Shown here: piece by piece, positions 28,065 to 37,878 of the stretch
Layout: the number at the start of each line of letters is the position of its first letter
Numbering within the stretch: position 1 is the first letter of the stretch
Source of the DNA: Clostridiaceae bacterium OM02-2AC
GTDB taxonomy: Bacteria > Bacillota_I > Bacilli_A > Erysipelotrichales > Erysipelotrichaceae
Assembly: GCA_003481775.1 (NCBI GenBank)
Contig: QULU01000002.1
Span: forward strand, 62,001 to 126,000
Direction of reading: 5' to 3'
Length of the DNA: 64,000 nt
Notes under the pieces: model-generated
What the model was told of the DNA's origin: nothing
What the model saw: only the letters and a program-made list of their open reading frames with translations
The model's database searches: none
Translations under genes and position numbers: made by a program

Positions 28065-28218
28065 CTATTTGTGTTACTTACATAACAAATATTCAGTTTC
28101 TTTATACATTCTATTTACTTATATCTTAATCTTTTTTATAATTTCCTAAATATAGAATCCTTTTTCACACGAAATAACTCATCATAAGTTTATTTAAAAC
28201 AATCGTACAGCAGTCAAA

Positions 28219-29091
28219 TCATTCCCCGGTATACAACACTGCCTTACCGATTGTATGCAGCAGCTGAAGCTTATGCTTCACAACCCTATCAGCTGCATTC
28301 TGTGCATTCTTTAGAATAACATTCGGTTCATATTCCTGCGGATGTTTATCCATATAATGTTTTACTTCCTTAAAATATGCACTTTTTACATCACTTGAAA
28401 TATTAACCTTACAGATCCCTAATCTTACAGCTTCTTCTACTTCATGATCCGGATTACCACTGCCGCCGTGTAATACCAATGGCAAATCTGTAGCATGCTC
28501 AATTTCTTTTAGTAATTCAAGCTGTAATTTTGGATCAAAGCCTTTCGGGTAGAGACCATGTGCTGTACCGATTGCAACAGCTAATGTGTCAATGCCGGTT
28601 TCTTCAACAAATTCTTTTGCAGTTATCGGATCCGTATAAATAATCTCACTCGTACCACCTTCAAAAGATACACCGGTAGCTCCAATCGTTCCCAGCTCTG
28701 CCTCTACTGAGATATGCAGGGGATGTGCAAGTGATACAGCCTGCTTCACAATTCCGACATTATCATCATAAGCAAGCCGCGAACCGTCAATCATGACGGA
28801 GGTAAAGCCTGCATGAATCGCCTTTATGATATGCTTTAATTCACTGCCATGATCCAGATGCAGAACACATGGTATGCTGGAATTAGACATCCGCAATTTC
28901 ATCATCTGTATAAACTCTTCTCCGATATAAGACAATTCATCGGGATGCACTTCCATAATAACAGGTGCACAAAGCTCTTCCGCACAGCGCAGCACACTTT
29001 GAAATATATCCAGACTACTGATATTGAAAGCAGGAACTGCAAACCGATGTTCCTTCGCTTTTACCAGAAGCTCCTTCATATTATAAAGCAT
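28219..29091 (-). CDS. Class II ketose-bisphosphate aldolase (GatY/KbaY/FbaA family)
   Basis: Zinc-dependent aldolase (290 aa) that splits a ketose-1,6-bisphosphate into dihydroxyacetone phosphate and an aldehyde phosphate. The family motifs LHLDHGSEL (zinc His), VEAELGTIG, AIGTAHGLY and LHGGSGNPD are all intact. It is the last gene of the operon and overlaps the PTS EIIBC stop by one base. Whether it uses fructose- or tagatose-type substrates is open. The GatZ-like partner subunit is encoded in a different operon at 37879. Confidence 0.92.
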   Translation of the reverse strand: MLYNMKELLVKAKEHRFAVPAFNISSLDIFQSVLRCAEELCAPVIMEVHPDELSYIGEEFIQMMKLRMSNSSIPCVLHLDHGSELKHIIKAIHAGFTSVMIDGSRLAYDDNVGIVKQAVSLAHPLHISVEAELGTIGATGVSFEGGTSEIIYTDPITAKEFVEETGIDTLAVAIGTAHGLYPKGFDPKLQLELLKEIEHATDLPLVLHGGSGNPDHEVEEAVRLGICKVNISSDVKSAYFKEVKHYMDKHPQEYEPNVILKNAQNAADRVVKHKLQLLHTIGKAVLYTGE

Positions 29092-30494
29092 CAGATATTC
29101 CCCTTTTCCTTCTTAACCAGACCGAGCAGGACAGCACCTGCGATCGTACCACAGGCAATGCCAACGACCCACATAACCGGATTCGTAAACACATTCGGAA
29201 TCAGCGTTGCCCACAGACCTCCATGCGGTACACGACATCCACAATCAAACATCAGTGAAAGAGTAGATGATACCGCACTTGCAGCCATAATACATGGAAT
29301 TACACGAAGAGGATCTGCTACAGCAAACGGAATTGCTCCCTCTGTAATATTACTTGCTCCCAGTATCCATGCTGATTTACCAAGCTCACGTTCTTCTTTT
29401 GTATATTTTTTCTTAAATATGATTGTAGATAATGCCAGAGCAAGCGGAGGTGTTACACCACCAGCCATAACAGCCGCAAACGGCATATAATTTCCATCCG
29501 CAAAGGCAATCATACTGAAAGCGAAAATTGATTTATTCAAAGGTCCGCCCATATCAGCCGCCATCATACATCCGGTAATGACACCAAGTAAAACCTTATT
29601 TCCTGTACCCAGACTATTCAGCCAGCCCTCAAGTGCTTCCAGCAGCGCTGTTACAGGCGTTCCAATCACAAATGTCATCAAAAGACAGGATATTCCAACA
29701 GAAAGCACAGGTATAATCAATACAGCTTTGATGGATTCAATGCTCTTTGGAAGACGAATATACTTTACGAGATATAACGTGATATAGCCTGCGACAAACC
29801 CGCCGATCATTCCGCCTAAGAATCCAGCACCGATTGTCTTTGCAATCCAGCCGCTCATCAGACCAGCCGTAATACCGGCACGATCTGCAATGGAGAAGGA
29901 AATACCAGCTGCCAATACTGGCACCATAAGGCCCAGAGCTCCATCCCCTCCACCAATCGCATTCAATGCAGCCGCAAATGCATTATAGCTGTCACTGTCT
30001 TTTGAGGCTGAATCAAGACCCCAGATAAAGCTTATCGCAAGTAGAATACCTCCGGCAACAACGACTGGAATCATAAAGCTGACACCGGTCATTAAATGCT
30101 TATACACACCTGTCAGTCTGTTCTCCTCATTCTTTTTAGAACCGCTTGCTGCTGCGGATGCTTCTGAGGTATTCTTCAAAATATACGCATCCCCCAGATG
30201 CAGCGCCTCATCAATCACCTTCTCTGCTTCCTTTAATGCTCTTGATACATCAACCTCATAAACCTTCTTCCCGTAAAACCGATCCTTATTGACCCCTTTC
30301 CCCGCTGCGATAATGACGACGTCAGCCTGCGCAATATCATGCTCATTCAATGTATTCTCAGAGCCAAGTGCTCCCTGTGTTTCCACTTTTATTTGAATAC
30401 CCTTGCTTTCAGCAGCTTCCTTGATTGCTTCCGCTGCCATATATGTATGCGCTACTCCAGTCGGACAGGTTGTAACTGCCACAAATCTTGTCAT
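29091..30494 (-). CDS. PTS fructose-family EIIBC transporter
   Basis: 467-aa fusion of an N-terminal EIIB (active Cys in VTTCPTGVAHT, near residue 8) and a C-terminal EIIC with about nine transmembrane segments (GVSFMIPVVVAGGILLA, GGPLNKSIFAFS, ITEGAIPFAV, VPHGGLWA). It imports and phosphorylates a fructose-like sugar or hexitol. Start ATG 30494 has GAGAGGAG six bases upstream; the open frame is seven codons longer. It takes phosphate from the EIIA at 30564. Confidence 0.93.
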   Translation of the reverse strand: MTRFVAVTTCPTGVAHTYMAAEAIKEAAESKGIQIKVETQGALGSENTLNEHDIAQADVVIIAAGKGVNKDRFYGKKVYEVDVSRALKEAEKVIDEALHLGDAYILKNTSEASAAASGSKKNEENRLTGVYKHLMTGVSFMIPVVVAGGILLAISFIWGLDSASKDSDSYNAFAAALNAIGGGDGALGLMVPVLAAGISFSIADRAGITAGLMSGWIAKTIGAGFLGGMIGGFVAGYITLYLVKYIRLPKSIESIKAVLIIPVLSVGISCLLMTFVIGTPVTALLEALEGWLNSLGTGNKVLLGVITGCMMAADMGGPLNKSIFAFSMIAFADGNYMPFAAVMAGGVTPPLALALSTIIFKKKYTKEERELGKSAWILGASNITEGAIPFAVADPLRVIPCIMAASAVSSTLSLMFDCGCRVPHGGLWATLIPNVFTNPVMWVVGIACGTIAGAVLLGLVKKEKGNI

Positions 30495-30563
30495 AGAAAC
30501 TCCTCTCTTTCTCAATCATTTATGCAACAATCCATGGGGCCCTTCACGGATGGTTCGCCTGTT

Positions 30564-31010
30564 TTAATGAAGCATTAGTATCTCATATACATCAGATATA
30601 CTCTTTGCATTTAATAACTGCTCACGAAATTCTTTGTGCATCAGCTTTGTAGCCAGTGAGCTCAGCATTCTCAGATGCTGTTCATTTGAATCTTTTGGTA
30701 TTGCCAGCATAAACAACAGCTTCACCGTCTCATCCGATGATCCATACTGAAATGCCTTATCACTGCGTAAAAATGCAATACCTGCCTTACTCACACAATT
30801 ACTGATTGCATGTGGAATCGCGGTTTCATGTCCTACATACGTACAGAATTCTTCCTCACGTTTATGAATGTCCTTTAAAAATGCTGATGGATCTGTAATA
30901 TAGGCTTCTTCGTTCAAACAATCCGCAAGCATATGCAATGCATCTTCTTTGCTCTGTACATCTTTTTTAAGCAGTATACACTGCTTTACAATAACATCTT
31001 CCATACTCAT
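30564..31010 (-). CDS. PTS fructose-family EIIA
   Basis: 148-aa PTS_IIA_2 domain with the phosphorylated His in TAIPHAISN near residue 67. It overlaps the upstream regulator gene by 4 nt (MSMED start; MED at 31004 is also possible). It feeds phosphate to the EIIBC downstream. Confidence 0.92.
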   Translation of the reverse strand: MSMEDVIVKQCILLKKDVQSKEDALHMLADCLNEEAYITDPSAFLKDIHKREEEFCTYVGHETAIPHAISNCVSKAGIAFLRSDKAFQYGSSDETVKLLFMLAIPKDSNEQHLRMLSSLATKLMHKEFREQLLNAKSISDVYEILMLH

Positions 31011-32953
31011 CCGTTTCCACCCTCCATAATATAGTGCTTTAATATATCCAGCTTTTCCGGTCCATCGATCGTTCGGATAAGCTCACTTTTTTCAATACAG
31101 CTGTATAATCGCATAAAGAACCGCTTATTTTGCTGAATATCCGTAAATTTTAGAATGAGGAATAAAACAATATCAACCTGTTCATTACCCCAGTCTACCG
31201 GGACATCATTTCGTACAATAAATACTGCCGGCTTCATGATATGAGCATCATCCCCATGCGGAATTGCAATACGCTTTCCTATAGAAGTCGACGCTCTTTG
31301 CTCTCGCTCAAAAACCGTTTGCATATAGATATGATCACAATAGCCAAACTGCTCCGCTATTGACAGATATGTTGTGAAAATCTCCTCTCTGCTTCTTTGA
31401 TGACTTTCAAAATACTTGAAGTCTATTGCATCATATGGTTCCTGCTTCACTTTTTTCTGAAGCCTTTGCGAACCGACTCTGAGAATCTGTTCAGATATAT
31501 GTTGTATATCGTCTTCACCGATAAAATTACTGATACGAATCAGCTTTTCCATATATTCATGCTTTAAAAGCAGAGAACAGGTACTGATAATAAAGTCACA
31601 ATCTTCCAGCTTGTGCTCATTCAGCATCAGACTGTTACAGGTATCATGAATCAGCAGATTATGAAAATGATTCATGACCTGCATAGATAACAGCTGTGTC
31701 TGTCCAACGCCCTCATCACTGACCAATAGAACTTTATAATACTGATTGCTGATATTCTTTTCATATATAGCGCAAATATATATGGTGATAAAACCTATTT
31801 CATCTTCATTTAAAGAGATGTTATAGCTTTTCTCAAATTGTGTAACATTGGTAAGAACCATAGAGTAGAATTTTCCATACTGCTGCTTAATCTTATTTAA
31901 TACAGGATTATTGACCTTGATTCCGATATTCGAGCGCTTGACTGCCTGACATATATGAAATGCCAGATTTTTTATAAGATAATCAATTTCCTCGCTAGCC
32001 TGTAGATCAACCACAGAGCTTAACAGCTCTCTGGCAAGAATTAAGTATTTATCATCTACTTTTTTTGCATCCGTTTTCACAAAACGATTATTGATGCAGC
32101 GTCTCCATAAATAGATATAATCATTGTGATGTAGAAGCATGTGGTTTCTTTCAAACAGCTGAATAAATTCCTGAAAGTGCAAATTCATTTCACAGGGGTC
32201 TTCATGAATTCTATTGATATAGCTGCCTTGTCCGCTTCGATGACTGCTGATCAATATTTGCAGGATGATTTCCTTACTACCCTCATCAGTGAATTTTCCA
32301 ACCAGCTCCTTCTGAATCTCCTTTACCAGAGATATCGCATTTTCAAGATATACATCAAATGCTATATCCTGAAGCACCCTCGCAACACCTTCATCAAAAA
32401 CAATGCTTTTATGATGTGAATCCTTATAATAAACACTCTGATGTAATATGGTTCGTTCCAACAGCTGTCTACGACTAATTTCATCACCGGTTATACTAAC
32501 ACCTGCATTCTGTTTTCGGATCAGCTGTAATTGATATTGATGCAGCTGCTGTTGTAAGCAATCAAGATCCTGTAGCATCGTTTTACGGGAAACCAGATAG
32601 GTCTGTGATAGTTCCTGAATCGGCAAAGGAACGTCTGCCTTTAAAAGCTGCATCATTACGTTATTTCTACGATATTCTTCCTGAAAGGCCGGATGCTGTA
32701 CAGCCCCGTTTAATTTATGGCGTAGAGAATCCAGTGCATCCTTTGTACCGTCCAGGTACATTCCTACATTCGTCTTTCTTACTAATATTACATCTGATCC
32801 CAGCATTGCATCTAAATTTTTAGCGTTAATTCTGTTCCATACTGTCTTTTCAGACATATGAAGCCGCTCTGCCAGTTCCTTGATTGTAATCGGCTTTTGA
32901 AAATCCAAAAGCAAACGGATGATATCTTCAGTACCTTTTTTCAGCAACTCCAT
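31007..32953 (-). CDS. PRD-containing PTS transcription activator (MtlR/BglG family)
   Basis: 648-aa regulator: N-terminal DNA-binding helix-turn-helix (TIKELAERLHMSEKTVWNRI, about 17-36), a second HTH, two PRD domains (about 185-400), an EIIB-like domain (KVLLVSDEGVGQT, about 400) and a C-terminal EIIA-like domain with RIAIPHGDDA (about 565). It is encoded inside the operon it probably controls and would sense the PTS phosphorylation state. No BglG-type RNA-binding domain is visible, so it should act on DNA. Confidence 0.9.
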   Translation of the reverse strand: MELLKKGTEDIIRLLLDFQKPITIKELAERLHMSEKTVWNRINAKNLDAMLGSDVILVRKTNVGMYLDGTKDALDSLRHKLNGAVQHPAFQEEYRRNNVMMQLLKADVPLPIQELSQTYLVSRKTMLQDLDCLQQQLHQYQLQLIRKQNAGVSITGDEISRRQLLERTILHQSVYYKDSHHKSIVFDEGVARVLQDIAFDVYLENAISLVKEIQKELVGKFTDEGSKEIILQILISSHRSGQGSYINRIHEDPCEMNLHFQEFIQLFERNHMLLHHNDYIYLWRRCINNRFVKTDAKKVDDKYLILARELLSSVVDLQASEEIDYLIKNLAFHICQAVKRSNIGIKVNNPVLNKIKQQYGKFYSMVLTNVTQFEKSYNISLNEDEIGFITIYICAIYEKNISNQYYKVLLVSDEGVGQTQLLSMQVMNHFHNLLIHDTCNSLMLNEHKLEDCDFIISTCSLLLKHEYMEKLIRISNFIGEDDIQHISEQILRVGSQRLQKKVKQEPYDAIDFKYFESHQRSREEIFTTYLSIAEQFGYCDHIYMQTVFEREQRASTSIGKRIAIPHGDDAHIMKPAVFIVRNDVPVDWGNEQVDIVLFLILKFTDIQQNKRFFMRLYSCIEKSELIRTIDGPEKLDILKHYIMEGGNG

Positions 32954-32969
32954 CAGCTCCTATCATGTA

Positions 32970-33920
32970 TTACATCAGATTCTCCTGTCTTAACAATGAA
33001 TCCATGCAGCGAACGACATCGAGCGTAAGCCGCATATAATCCTTACCATTATCCGGATCATCCAGATAATCTTCGATATCCTTAATTTCGTATTCCAATG
33101 CCTGTTCTGTCTTCCCCTCCTGAATCAAAACTGTTTCACCATTCGGATAAGTAAGCTGTGCTTCCTGTGCGCGAACATAATTATATACTGTTATGTATGC
33201 CTTATCTCCTGCGATCACCCCTCGTTTTGGCAGCTTTGCCCGAAAGGTGATATTTGCATTTCCGATTTCCTTTTGGTCTGTTGTTACCGCGATGCCCCAC
33301 ATTTCATCTACACCGGTTGGATATTTATGCATTACGTGCTTGATATCGGTGATATTACCTTTCAAAAAATAGCGAAGGAAAGATAATGTGTAGGTGCCAA
33401 TATCAAGCATTGCGCCACCGCCAAGCTCTTTTGAAAAAAAGCGGTTTGTCGGATCATCCTCTTTCAAGCTCCCAAGATCTGCTTCAACCAGCTTGATTTT
33501 TCCAAGAACGCCTTCATCAATCATCTCTGTTATTTTTTTGAACAACGGCATATGATAAATCGTCATAGCTTCACAAAGCAAAAGATTATGATCCTTGGCA
33601 TAATTATATGCTGTTACCAGTTCTTCATAATTACCCCAGATTGCTTTCTCACAGAGAACATGCTTTCCATGCTGTAAACATTCCATTATATTTGTAAAAT
33701 GCTGTGCGTTTACAGTAGCAATATAAACAATATCAATCGCATCATCCTCTAACAGCTCCTGATAGGAGGAATAAATATGAAGTACATCATATTTCCTTTG
33801 AAATGTCTTTGCTTTCCTCACATCTCTGGCTGCAGCACCATAGATGGGATGCAGCCTCACCATATTCTGTGCGAATTCCTCTGCAATATTACCTAGTCCG
33901 ATTATACCCCAGTTTTTCAT
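32970..33920 (-). CDS. Gfo/Idh/MocA family oxidoreductase (intact NAD-binding motif)
   Basis: 316-aa NAD(P)-dependent sugar/polyol oxidoreductase. The N-terminal Rossmann motif IIGLGNIAEEF is present and the catalytic-type CEKA (lysine) is near residue 95; the C-terminal domain contains GGGAMLDIGTY. It starts one base after the stop of a paralogue of identical length. Probably oxidises or epimerises the sugar before or after PTS uptake. Confidence 0.9.
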   Translation of the reverse strand: MKNWGIIGLGNIAEEFAQNMVRLHPIYGAAARDVRKAKTFQRKYDVLHIYSSYQELLEDDAIDIVYIATVNAQHFTNIMECLQHGKHVLCEKAIWGNYEELVTAYNYAKDHNLLLCEAMTIYHMPLFKKITEMIDEGVLGKIKLVEADLGSLKEDDPTNRFFSKELGGGAMLDIGTYTLSFLRYFLKGNITDIKHVMHKYPTGVDEMWGIAVTTDQKEIGNANITFRAKLPKRGVIAGDKAYITVYNYVRAQEAQLTYPNGETVLIQEGKTEQALEYEIKDIEDYLDDPDNGKDYMRLTLDVVRCMDSLLRQENLM

Positions 33921-33921
33921 T

Positions 33922-34872
33922 TTATTTGCCCTCTTTTCTATAAATCTGCTTCATTGTATTCATAGCTTCTATTGTTATGAAGCGATTGGGATCCTGACAG
34001 CCTGCACGTACATATTCCTGAACCTTCTCTATCTCATACAAAACAGCCTGCTCGCGGCTTCCACACTTTATACTTTCTCTGTTTCCATCCGGATATACGA
34101 TAGCCGCATGATCCCCTCTATGATAATCATAAACCTCAATGTATGCACGTTCCCCTGCTATAATAAGACGTTTATCCAGCTTGCTGCGAATGGATATGTC
34201 CAGACATGCCAGAATCTGCTGTGTGTTTTTCAGCAGAATTGTCCAGCGCTCATCAACCCCATATGGATGATCAAATCCGACCGTTGATACAGTTTCGATA
34301 TCCGTTCCCATAAGCTGCAGTGCAGCACTCAGTGCATAGATGCCAATGTCCAGCAATGCTCCACCTCCACAGTCTTTTCGATAGATAGCCGCTTCTTCCT
34401 TTTCTTCTTTCAAACTGCCAAAATCTGCACGTATCATTTTCAGCTTGCCAATCTTACCATTTTGCATTATATTACTGATTTCTTTATATAAAGGCATATA
34501 GAAAATTGTATTCGCCTCACCTAGAAACAGCTTCTGCTTTTCTGCATATGCAAAGGCTTCCTGAGCTTCTTCAAAATTTGTAAACATGGATTTCTCACAA
34601 AGTACATGCATCCCCTTTTCCAGACATTGCATGATACATGAAAAATGTCTATGTCCATAAGATGAAATATATATGATATCTGCACAATCGGCAGCCAGCA
34701 TATCCTTCAAATTCTTATATGCATGCATATTCTCATGCTTTCTTAGAAAGGCCGCAGTCTGCTCGTCATGCTCACATATAATACTATATGGCAACTGCAT
34801 TTGTTCCAGTGCAGAAGCAAATTCTTCTGCAATCAAATCCAGTCCCCATATACTCCAGCGTAATTTTCTCAC
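33922..34872 (-). CDS. Gfo/Idh/MocA family paralogue with altered NAD-binding motif
   Basis: 316 aa from GTG 34872 (MRKLRWSIWG), preceded by AAGGAGG; this start gives the exact length of its tandem paralogue, whereas the open frame is 43 codons longer. It keeps CEKS, GSLKEE and GGGALLDIG, but the Rossmann loop reads IWGLDLIAEEF, with Asp for the second Gly of GxG. It may bind the cofactor differently or be a partner subunit. First gene of the six-gene PTS operon. Confidence 0.85.
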   Translation of the reverse strand: MRKLRWSIWGLDLIAEEFASALEQMQLPYSIICEHDEQTAAFLRKHENMHAYKNLKDMLAADCADIIYISSYGHRHFSCIMQCLEKGMHVLCEKSMFTNFEEAQEAFAYAEKQKLFLGEANTIFYMPLYKEISNIMQNGKIGKLKMIRADFGSLKEEKEEAAIYRKDCGGGALLDIGIYALSAALQLMGTDIETVSTVGFDHPYGVDERWTILLKNTQQILACLDISIRSKLDKRLIIAGERAYIEVYDYHRGDHAAIVYPDGNRESIKCGSREQAVLYEIEKVQEYVRAGCQDPNRFITIEAMNTMKQIYRKEGK

Positions 34873-34946
34873 AAATTGTTTTTCCTCCTTACACCTAAAG
34901 TATATAGTAAAATTTTCAAAGATGGAGTGAGGAATAATTTTTCTTT

Positions 34947-34965
34947 TTACGATAATCCGTCGTAA
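34947..34965. promoter_or_regulatory. Inverted repeat, candidate operator of the PTS operon
   Basis: TTACGA-TAATCCG-TCGTAA: perfect 6-bp arms with a 7-bp centre, about 75 bp upstream of the GTG start of the first gene. A candidate site for the PRD regulator encoded in the operon. Confidence 0.4.
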
Positions 34966-35190
34966 TACAAATCTGAATATGCATACAATGTGCATCACCA
35001 AAGTAGGCTATGTTATATATATTTTATTTGTATGGATTTCATAAATGAAGCAGCTATAATATAACGTAATTCCATTAAGTAAAACGAGGAATTGAAACCG
35101 TCGGTATCTTGTATAAATATGCTCAAGATGGAGAAGGAACGATACGTCTTCATCCAAAGGATTTCTTATGCTTCTCAGAAATACATGTAA

Positions 35191-35219
35191 AAAAAGAGGA
35201 CCCCTGCTATAGAATCCTC
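35191..35219 (-). terminator. Terminator after the AAA/PD-DExK gene
   Basis: GAGGA/TCCTC stem followed by seven T on the minus strand. The stem is short but GC-rich. Confidence 0.55.
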
Positions 35220-35255
35220 CCCTTTTCATTTATCCACGATTACAGCTTCATCTCA

Positions 35256-36896
35256 CTATACCTTTGTAATGACACACGATTTTTTATAAAATGCAATACC
35301 GTATCCAATCACATCCTCATATCCATTCGCTAACAGCCCCTCCATATATTTCTGCTGCCGGATTTGCTCACAGGCTTTTTGCGCCATTGCTCTTACTTCT
35401 GCCATTGATGCCGCAATTTTTAACTCCAATAGAAGTCCTCTATCCATTATAGAACGCGGCAAAATTGCGATATCCGCTCTACCTAAACCGTACTCCTTAT
35501 TTGAAGCCACTATATAGTCATTCAACATTCCAAGCAGAAGTCCATGATAGAATTTCTCATCATAATCGAAATAGCTGATGCTTTGAAATAATACGTTATT
35601 TAATATTTCAGTTGCATTCCTTATCTGTTCTTTCCGTAATGCCTCTACAAAAGATGTACCATTATGTTCTACCTGTTCATTGAACCATTCACTGAATATA
35701 GACACATAGATTTGCTTGATTTCCTTATTGGGTATTGATAATTGATAAATCCTTTTTTCATTATCAACGCATTTCATCGCCTTTAGATAACCGGTAAATA
35801 ACAGAAAACTGTAAACGTTGTTTATCTGATCCATTTCCCTATAGGTTATAGTATCCTTGATTGGTTTTTCTATCACCCCACCGGATACCAGTATATCAAA
35901 CTCTTCCCGCATTTTGGGATTTGCTTCTTTTATATACCGGTAAATAATATCATTACCACTGGTGTTCGCCCAGAACGATTCCGGCTCATGCATATGCGTC
36001 TTATTCAGTTTTTCTATATACATTAAAACACTCCATGGATTATAGATATCACAGCTTCCAAACTGGTATCCGTCATACCATTCCTTCACTTTATCCCGAT
36101 ATGCCTCTGCCTGATAATCTGACAATAGTAAGTCCATTTCTTTTTGTGTGAATCCAAATTGCTGATTGGATGTATCATCGAAAATAGTAATGACCTTAAA
36201 ATTATTCAATCCTGTGAAAATGGACTCCCTCGCTATTCTTAAACAACCTGTCAATATACCTTTCTCCAACGCATCATTGGTTTTTAATGCTGCACTGAGC
36301 ATATTTTTTAGAAAAAAAACCATATCATCATAATAACCATTCAGGTAGGCACTTTGTAGAGGAACATCATACTCATCAATCAAAAGAACAACCTTTTTTT
36401 TCCAATGCTTCTCTAAACAACTACTTATAAATCGTAGTCCATTCTGAAGCTGTGCTTTATTTACTGTACCTGTTTTATATCTCTTTAATAAATCTCTATC
36501 CATTTCATCCAAATGCTCACTGATAAGCAATTCTTGATTCCTGCTTATAATTTCACTTAAAATAATTTGAAAATTATTTAACTGATCTTGAAAAGACAAA
36601 TCTTTTAGATCCTTCAATGACATAAAAATAACAGGATATTGATTCTGATACTGCATTGCTTCCTTATCTTTTGAAATTTCTAATCCATCAAATAGATATG
36701 CATTATCCGCTTGGCGAATGGAAAAGAAATAATATAACATACTCATGTTCAAGGTTTTACCGAATCGACGTGGCCTGGTACAAAGAGCAACCTTTTCTTT
36801 CAATACATCACTAATAAATAAAGTTTTATCAACATAATAATAATCTTTATCTATCAGCTCTTTAAAATTCTCTATTCCAATAGGTATTTGCTTCAT
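35256..36896 (-). CDS. AAA-ATPase-like protein with PD-(D/E)XK nuclease-like C-terminus (DUF1703-type)
   Basis: 546 aa. The N-terminal AAA_like domain starts at once (KQIPIGIENFKELIDKDYYYVDKT), with a degenerate P-loop in RPRRFGKTL near residue 45 and a Walker-B-like LLIDEYDVPL near 170. The C-terminal part has the restriction-fold pattern GRADIAI followed by LLLELKIA (D...ExK). This family is abundant and often multi-copy in gut Bacillota and Bacteroidota; its role is unknown and may relate to nucleic acid or mobile elements. GGAGATG ribosome binding site. Confidence 0.85.
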   Translation of the reverse strand: MKQIPIGIENFKELIDKDYYYVDKTLFISDVLKEKVALCTRPRRFGKTLNMSMLYYFFSIRQADNAYLFDGLEISKDKEAMQYQNQYPVIFMSLKDLKDLSFQDQLNNFQIILSEIISRNQELLISEHLDEMDRDLLKRYKTGTVNKAQLQNGLRFISSCLEKHWKKKVVLLIDEYDVPLQSAYLNGYYDDMVFFLKNMLSAALKTNDALEKGILTGCLRIARESIFTGLNNFKVITIFDDTSNQQFGFTQKEMDLLLSDYQAEAYRDKVKEWYDGYQFGSCDIYNPWSVLMYIEKLNKTHMHEPESFWANTSGNDIIYRYIKEANPKMREEFDILVSGGVIEKPIKDTITYREMDQINNVYSFLLFTGYLKAMKCVDNEKRIYQLSIPNKEIKQIYVSIFSEWFNEQVEHNGTSFVEALRKEQIRNATEILNNVLFQSISYFDYDEKFYHGLLLGMLNDYIVASNKEYGLGRADIAILPRSIMDRGLLLELKIAASMAEVRAMAQKACEQIRQQKYMEGLLANGYEDVIGYGIAFYKKSCVITKV

Positions 36897-37008
36897 ACAA
36901 TCATCTCCTATTCTATAGGTTTATTATATCCCAAACAGATAGCAACTGCTATGAAAATAAATGTATTTCATGACAACTGACCACATTATTTAGCGCATAC
37001 AGCTTCCA

Positions 37009-37698
37009 TCAAAAATCAAAGAAATTTTGTAAGAGTGATTGCAATTCTCTTTCATCCCGCACGGTGAAATCAGCGTATTGATCAGACTCCTGTTGTCCAT
37101 ATTTATTCAGCCAGATAACTTCCCAGCCTGCTTTCTTCGCACCGATTACATCATTTTCATAGGAATCTCCGACATATAACCCGCTTTCACCTACCATATG
37201 GAAAATACGTTCATCCGGTTTAGAGATGCCTACCGCAGATGAAATGATCATATCCTTTTCCTCTATCCATTTCTCCAGTCCAAGACTTCTTATTTTCTTC
37301 AGCTGATGTTCGTATGGTCCATTGGTTATCAAACTGATTCTTACATCCCTGCTTTTCAAATAATTTAGTATTTCCACTAGCGTATCACTTAGGGAAATCT
37401 CATATTGTCCCTTCTGATAAGCAGCTTGAAAGCCTACTGCTTCCTCCTCCCTGATCAGAATGCCATGATCGTTTAATGCTTGCTGAATGCGTCCAATCTG
37501 CATAGCTTCAAAAGATATTTCTTTATTCTGATGCCGAAAAAACAATTCATTGCTACGAATGCGAAAGCTCTTATAAATCTCTCTCAGCTTTTCCTTTGAC
37601 ACCTTATGAATAGGATACAGTGCCTCCTTAAAGGGTGCAATCTGTTCATACAATGTATCATCCAAATCAAAGCATATATGCTTCAAACCTTCACGCAT
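37009..37698 (-). CDS. HAD-superfamily hydrolase
   Basis: 229-aa phosphatase of the HAD superfamily with motif I CFDLDDTLYE (residues 9-18), motif II LITNGPYE near 120, a conserved Lys in GISKPDERIF and motif III VGDSYENDVIGAKKAG near 175. The helical cap lies between motifs I and II. Probably cytoplasmic and acts on a small phosphate ester; it could be a detoxifying phosphatase for the neighbouring PTS pathways. Good GGGAGGA site. Confidence 0.9.
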   Translation of the reverse strand: MREGLKHICFDLDDTLYEQIAPFKEALYPIHKVSKEKLREIYKSFRIRSNELFFRHQNKEISFEAMQIGRIQQALNDHGILIREEEAVGFQAAYQKGQYEISLSDTLVEILNYLKSRDVRISLITNGPYEHQLKKIRSLGLEKWIEEKDMIISSAVGISKPDERIFHMVGESGLYVGDSYENDVIGAKKAGWEVIWLNKYGQQESDQYADFTVRDERELQSLLQNFFDF

Positions 37699-37840
37699 AC
37701 TCTTTCCTCCCTATATTCTTTCCTATGTTTCACAATGTACCTGCTATGGTGATTGTATCCAGAATCCACACAGACGTCAAGCATTATATATGCGAGCGTA
37801 TACGTACTCCTACATTACCGCCCGCATTGTGCAAGCAAGC

Positions 37841-37868
37841 AAAAACAGAAGTCGAATTTCAACTCCTG
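37841..37868 (-). terminator. Terminator of the second PTS operon
   Basis: On the minus strand CAGGAGT/ACTTCTG (one G-T pair) is followed by TTTTTG, about 10 bp after the GatZ-like stop. Confidence 0.6.
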
Positions 37869-37878
37869 CTTCATCGCA

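Larger units (their letters stand above)
34873..35255. other. Intergenic region ahead of the PTS/Gfo-Idh operon
   Basis: About 380 bp. It holds the promoter of the operon (TATACT box near 34900), the inverted repeat at 34947-34965 and the terminator of the AAA/PD-DExK gene at 35191-35219. Small frames here do not have ribosome binding sites and are not called. Confidence 0.5.
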
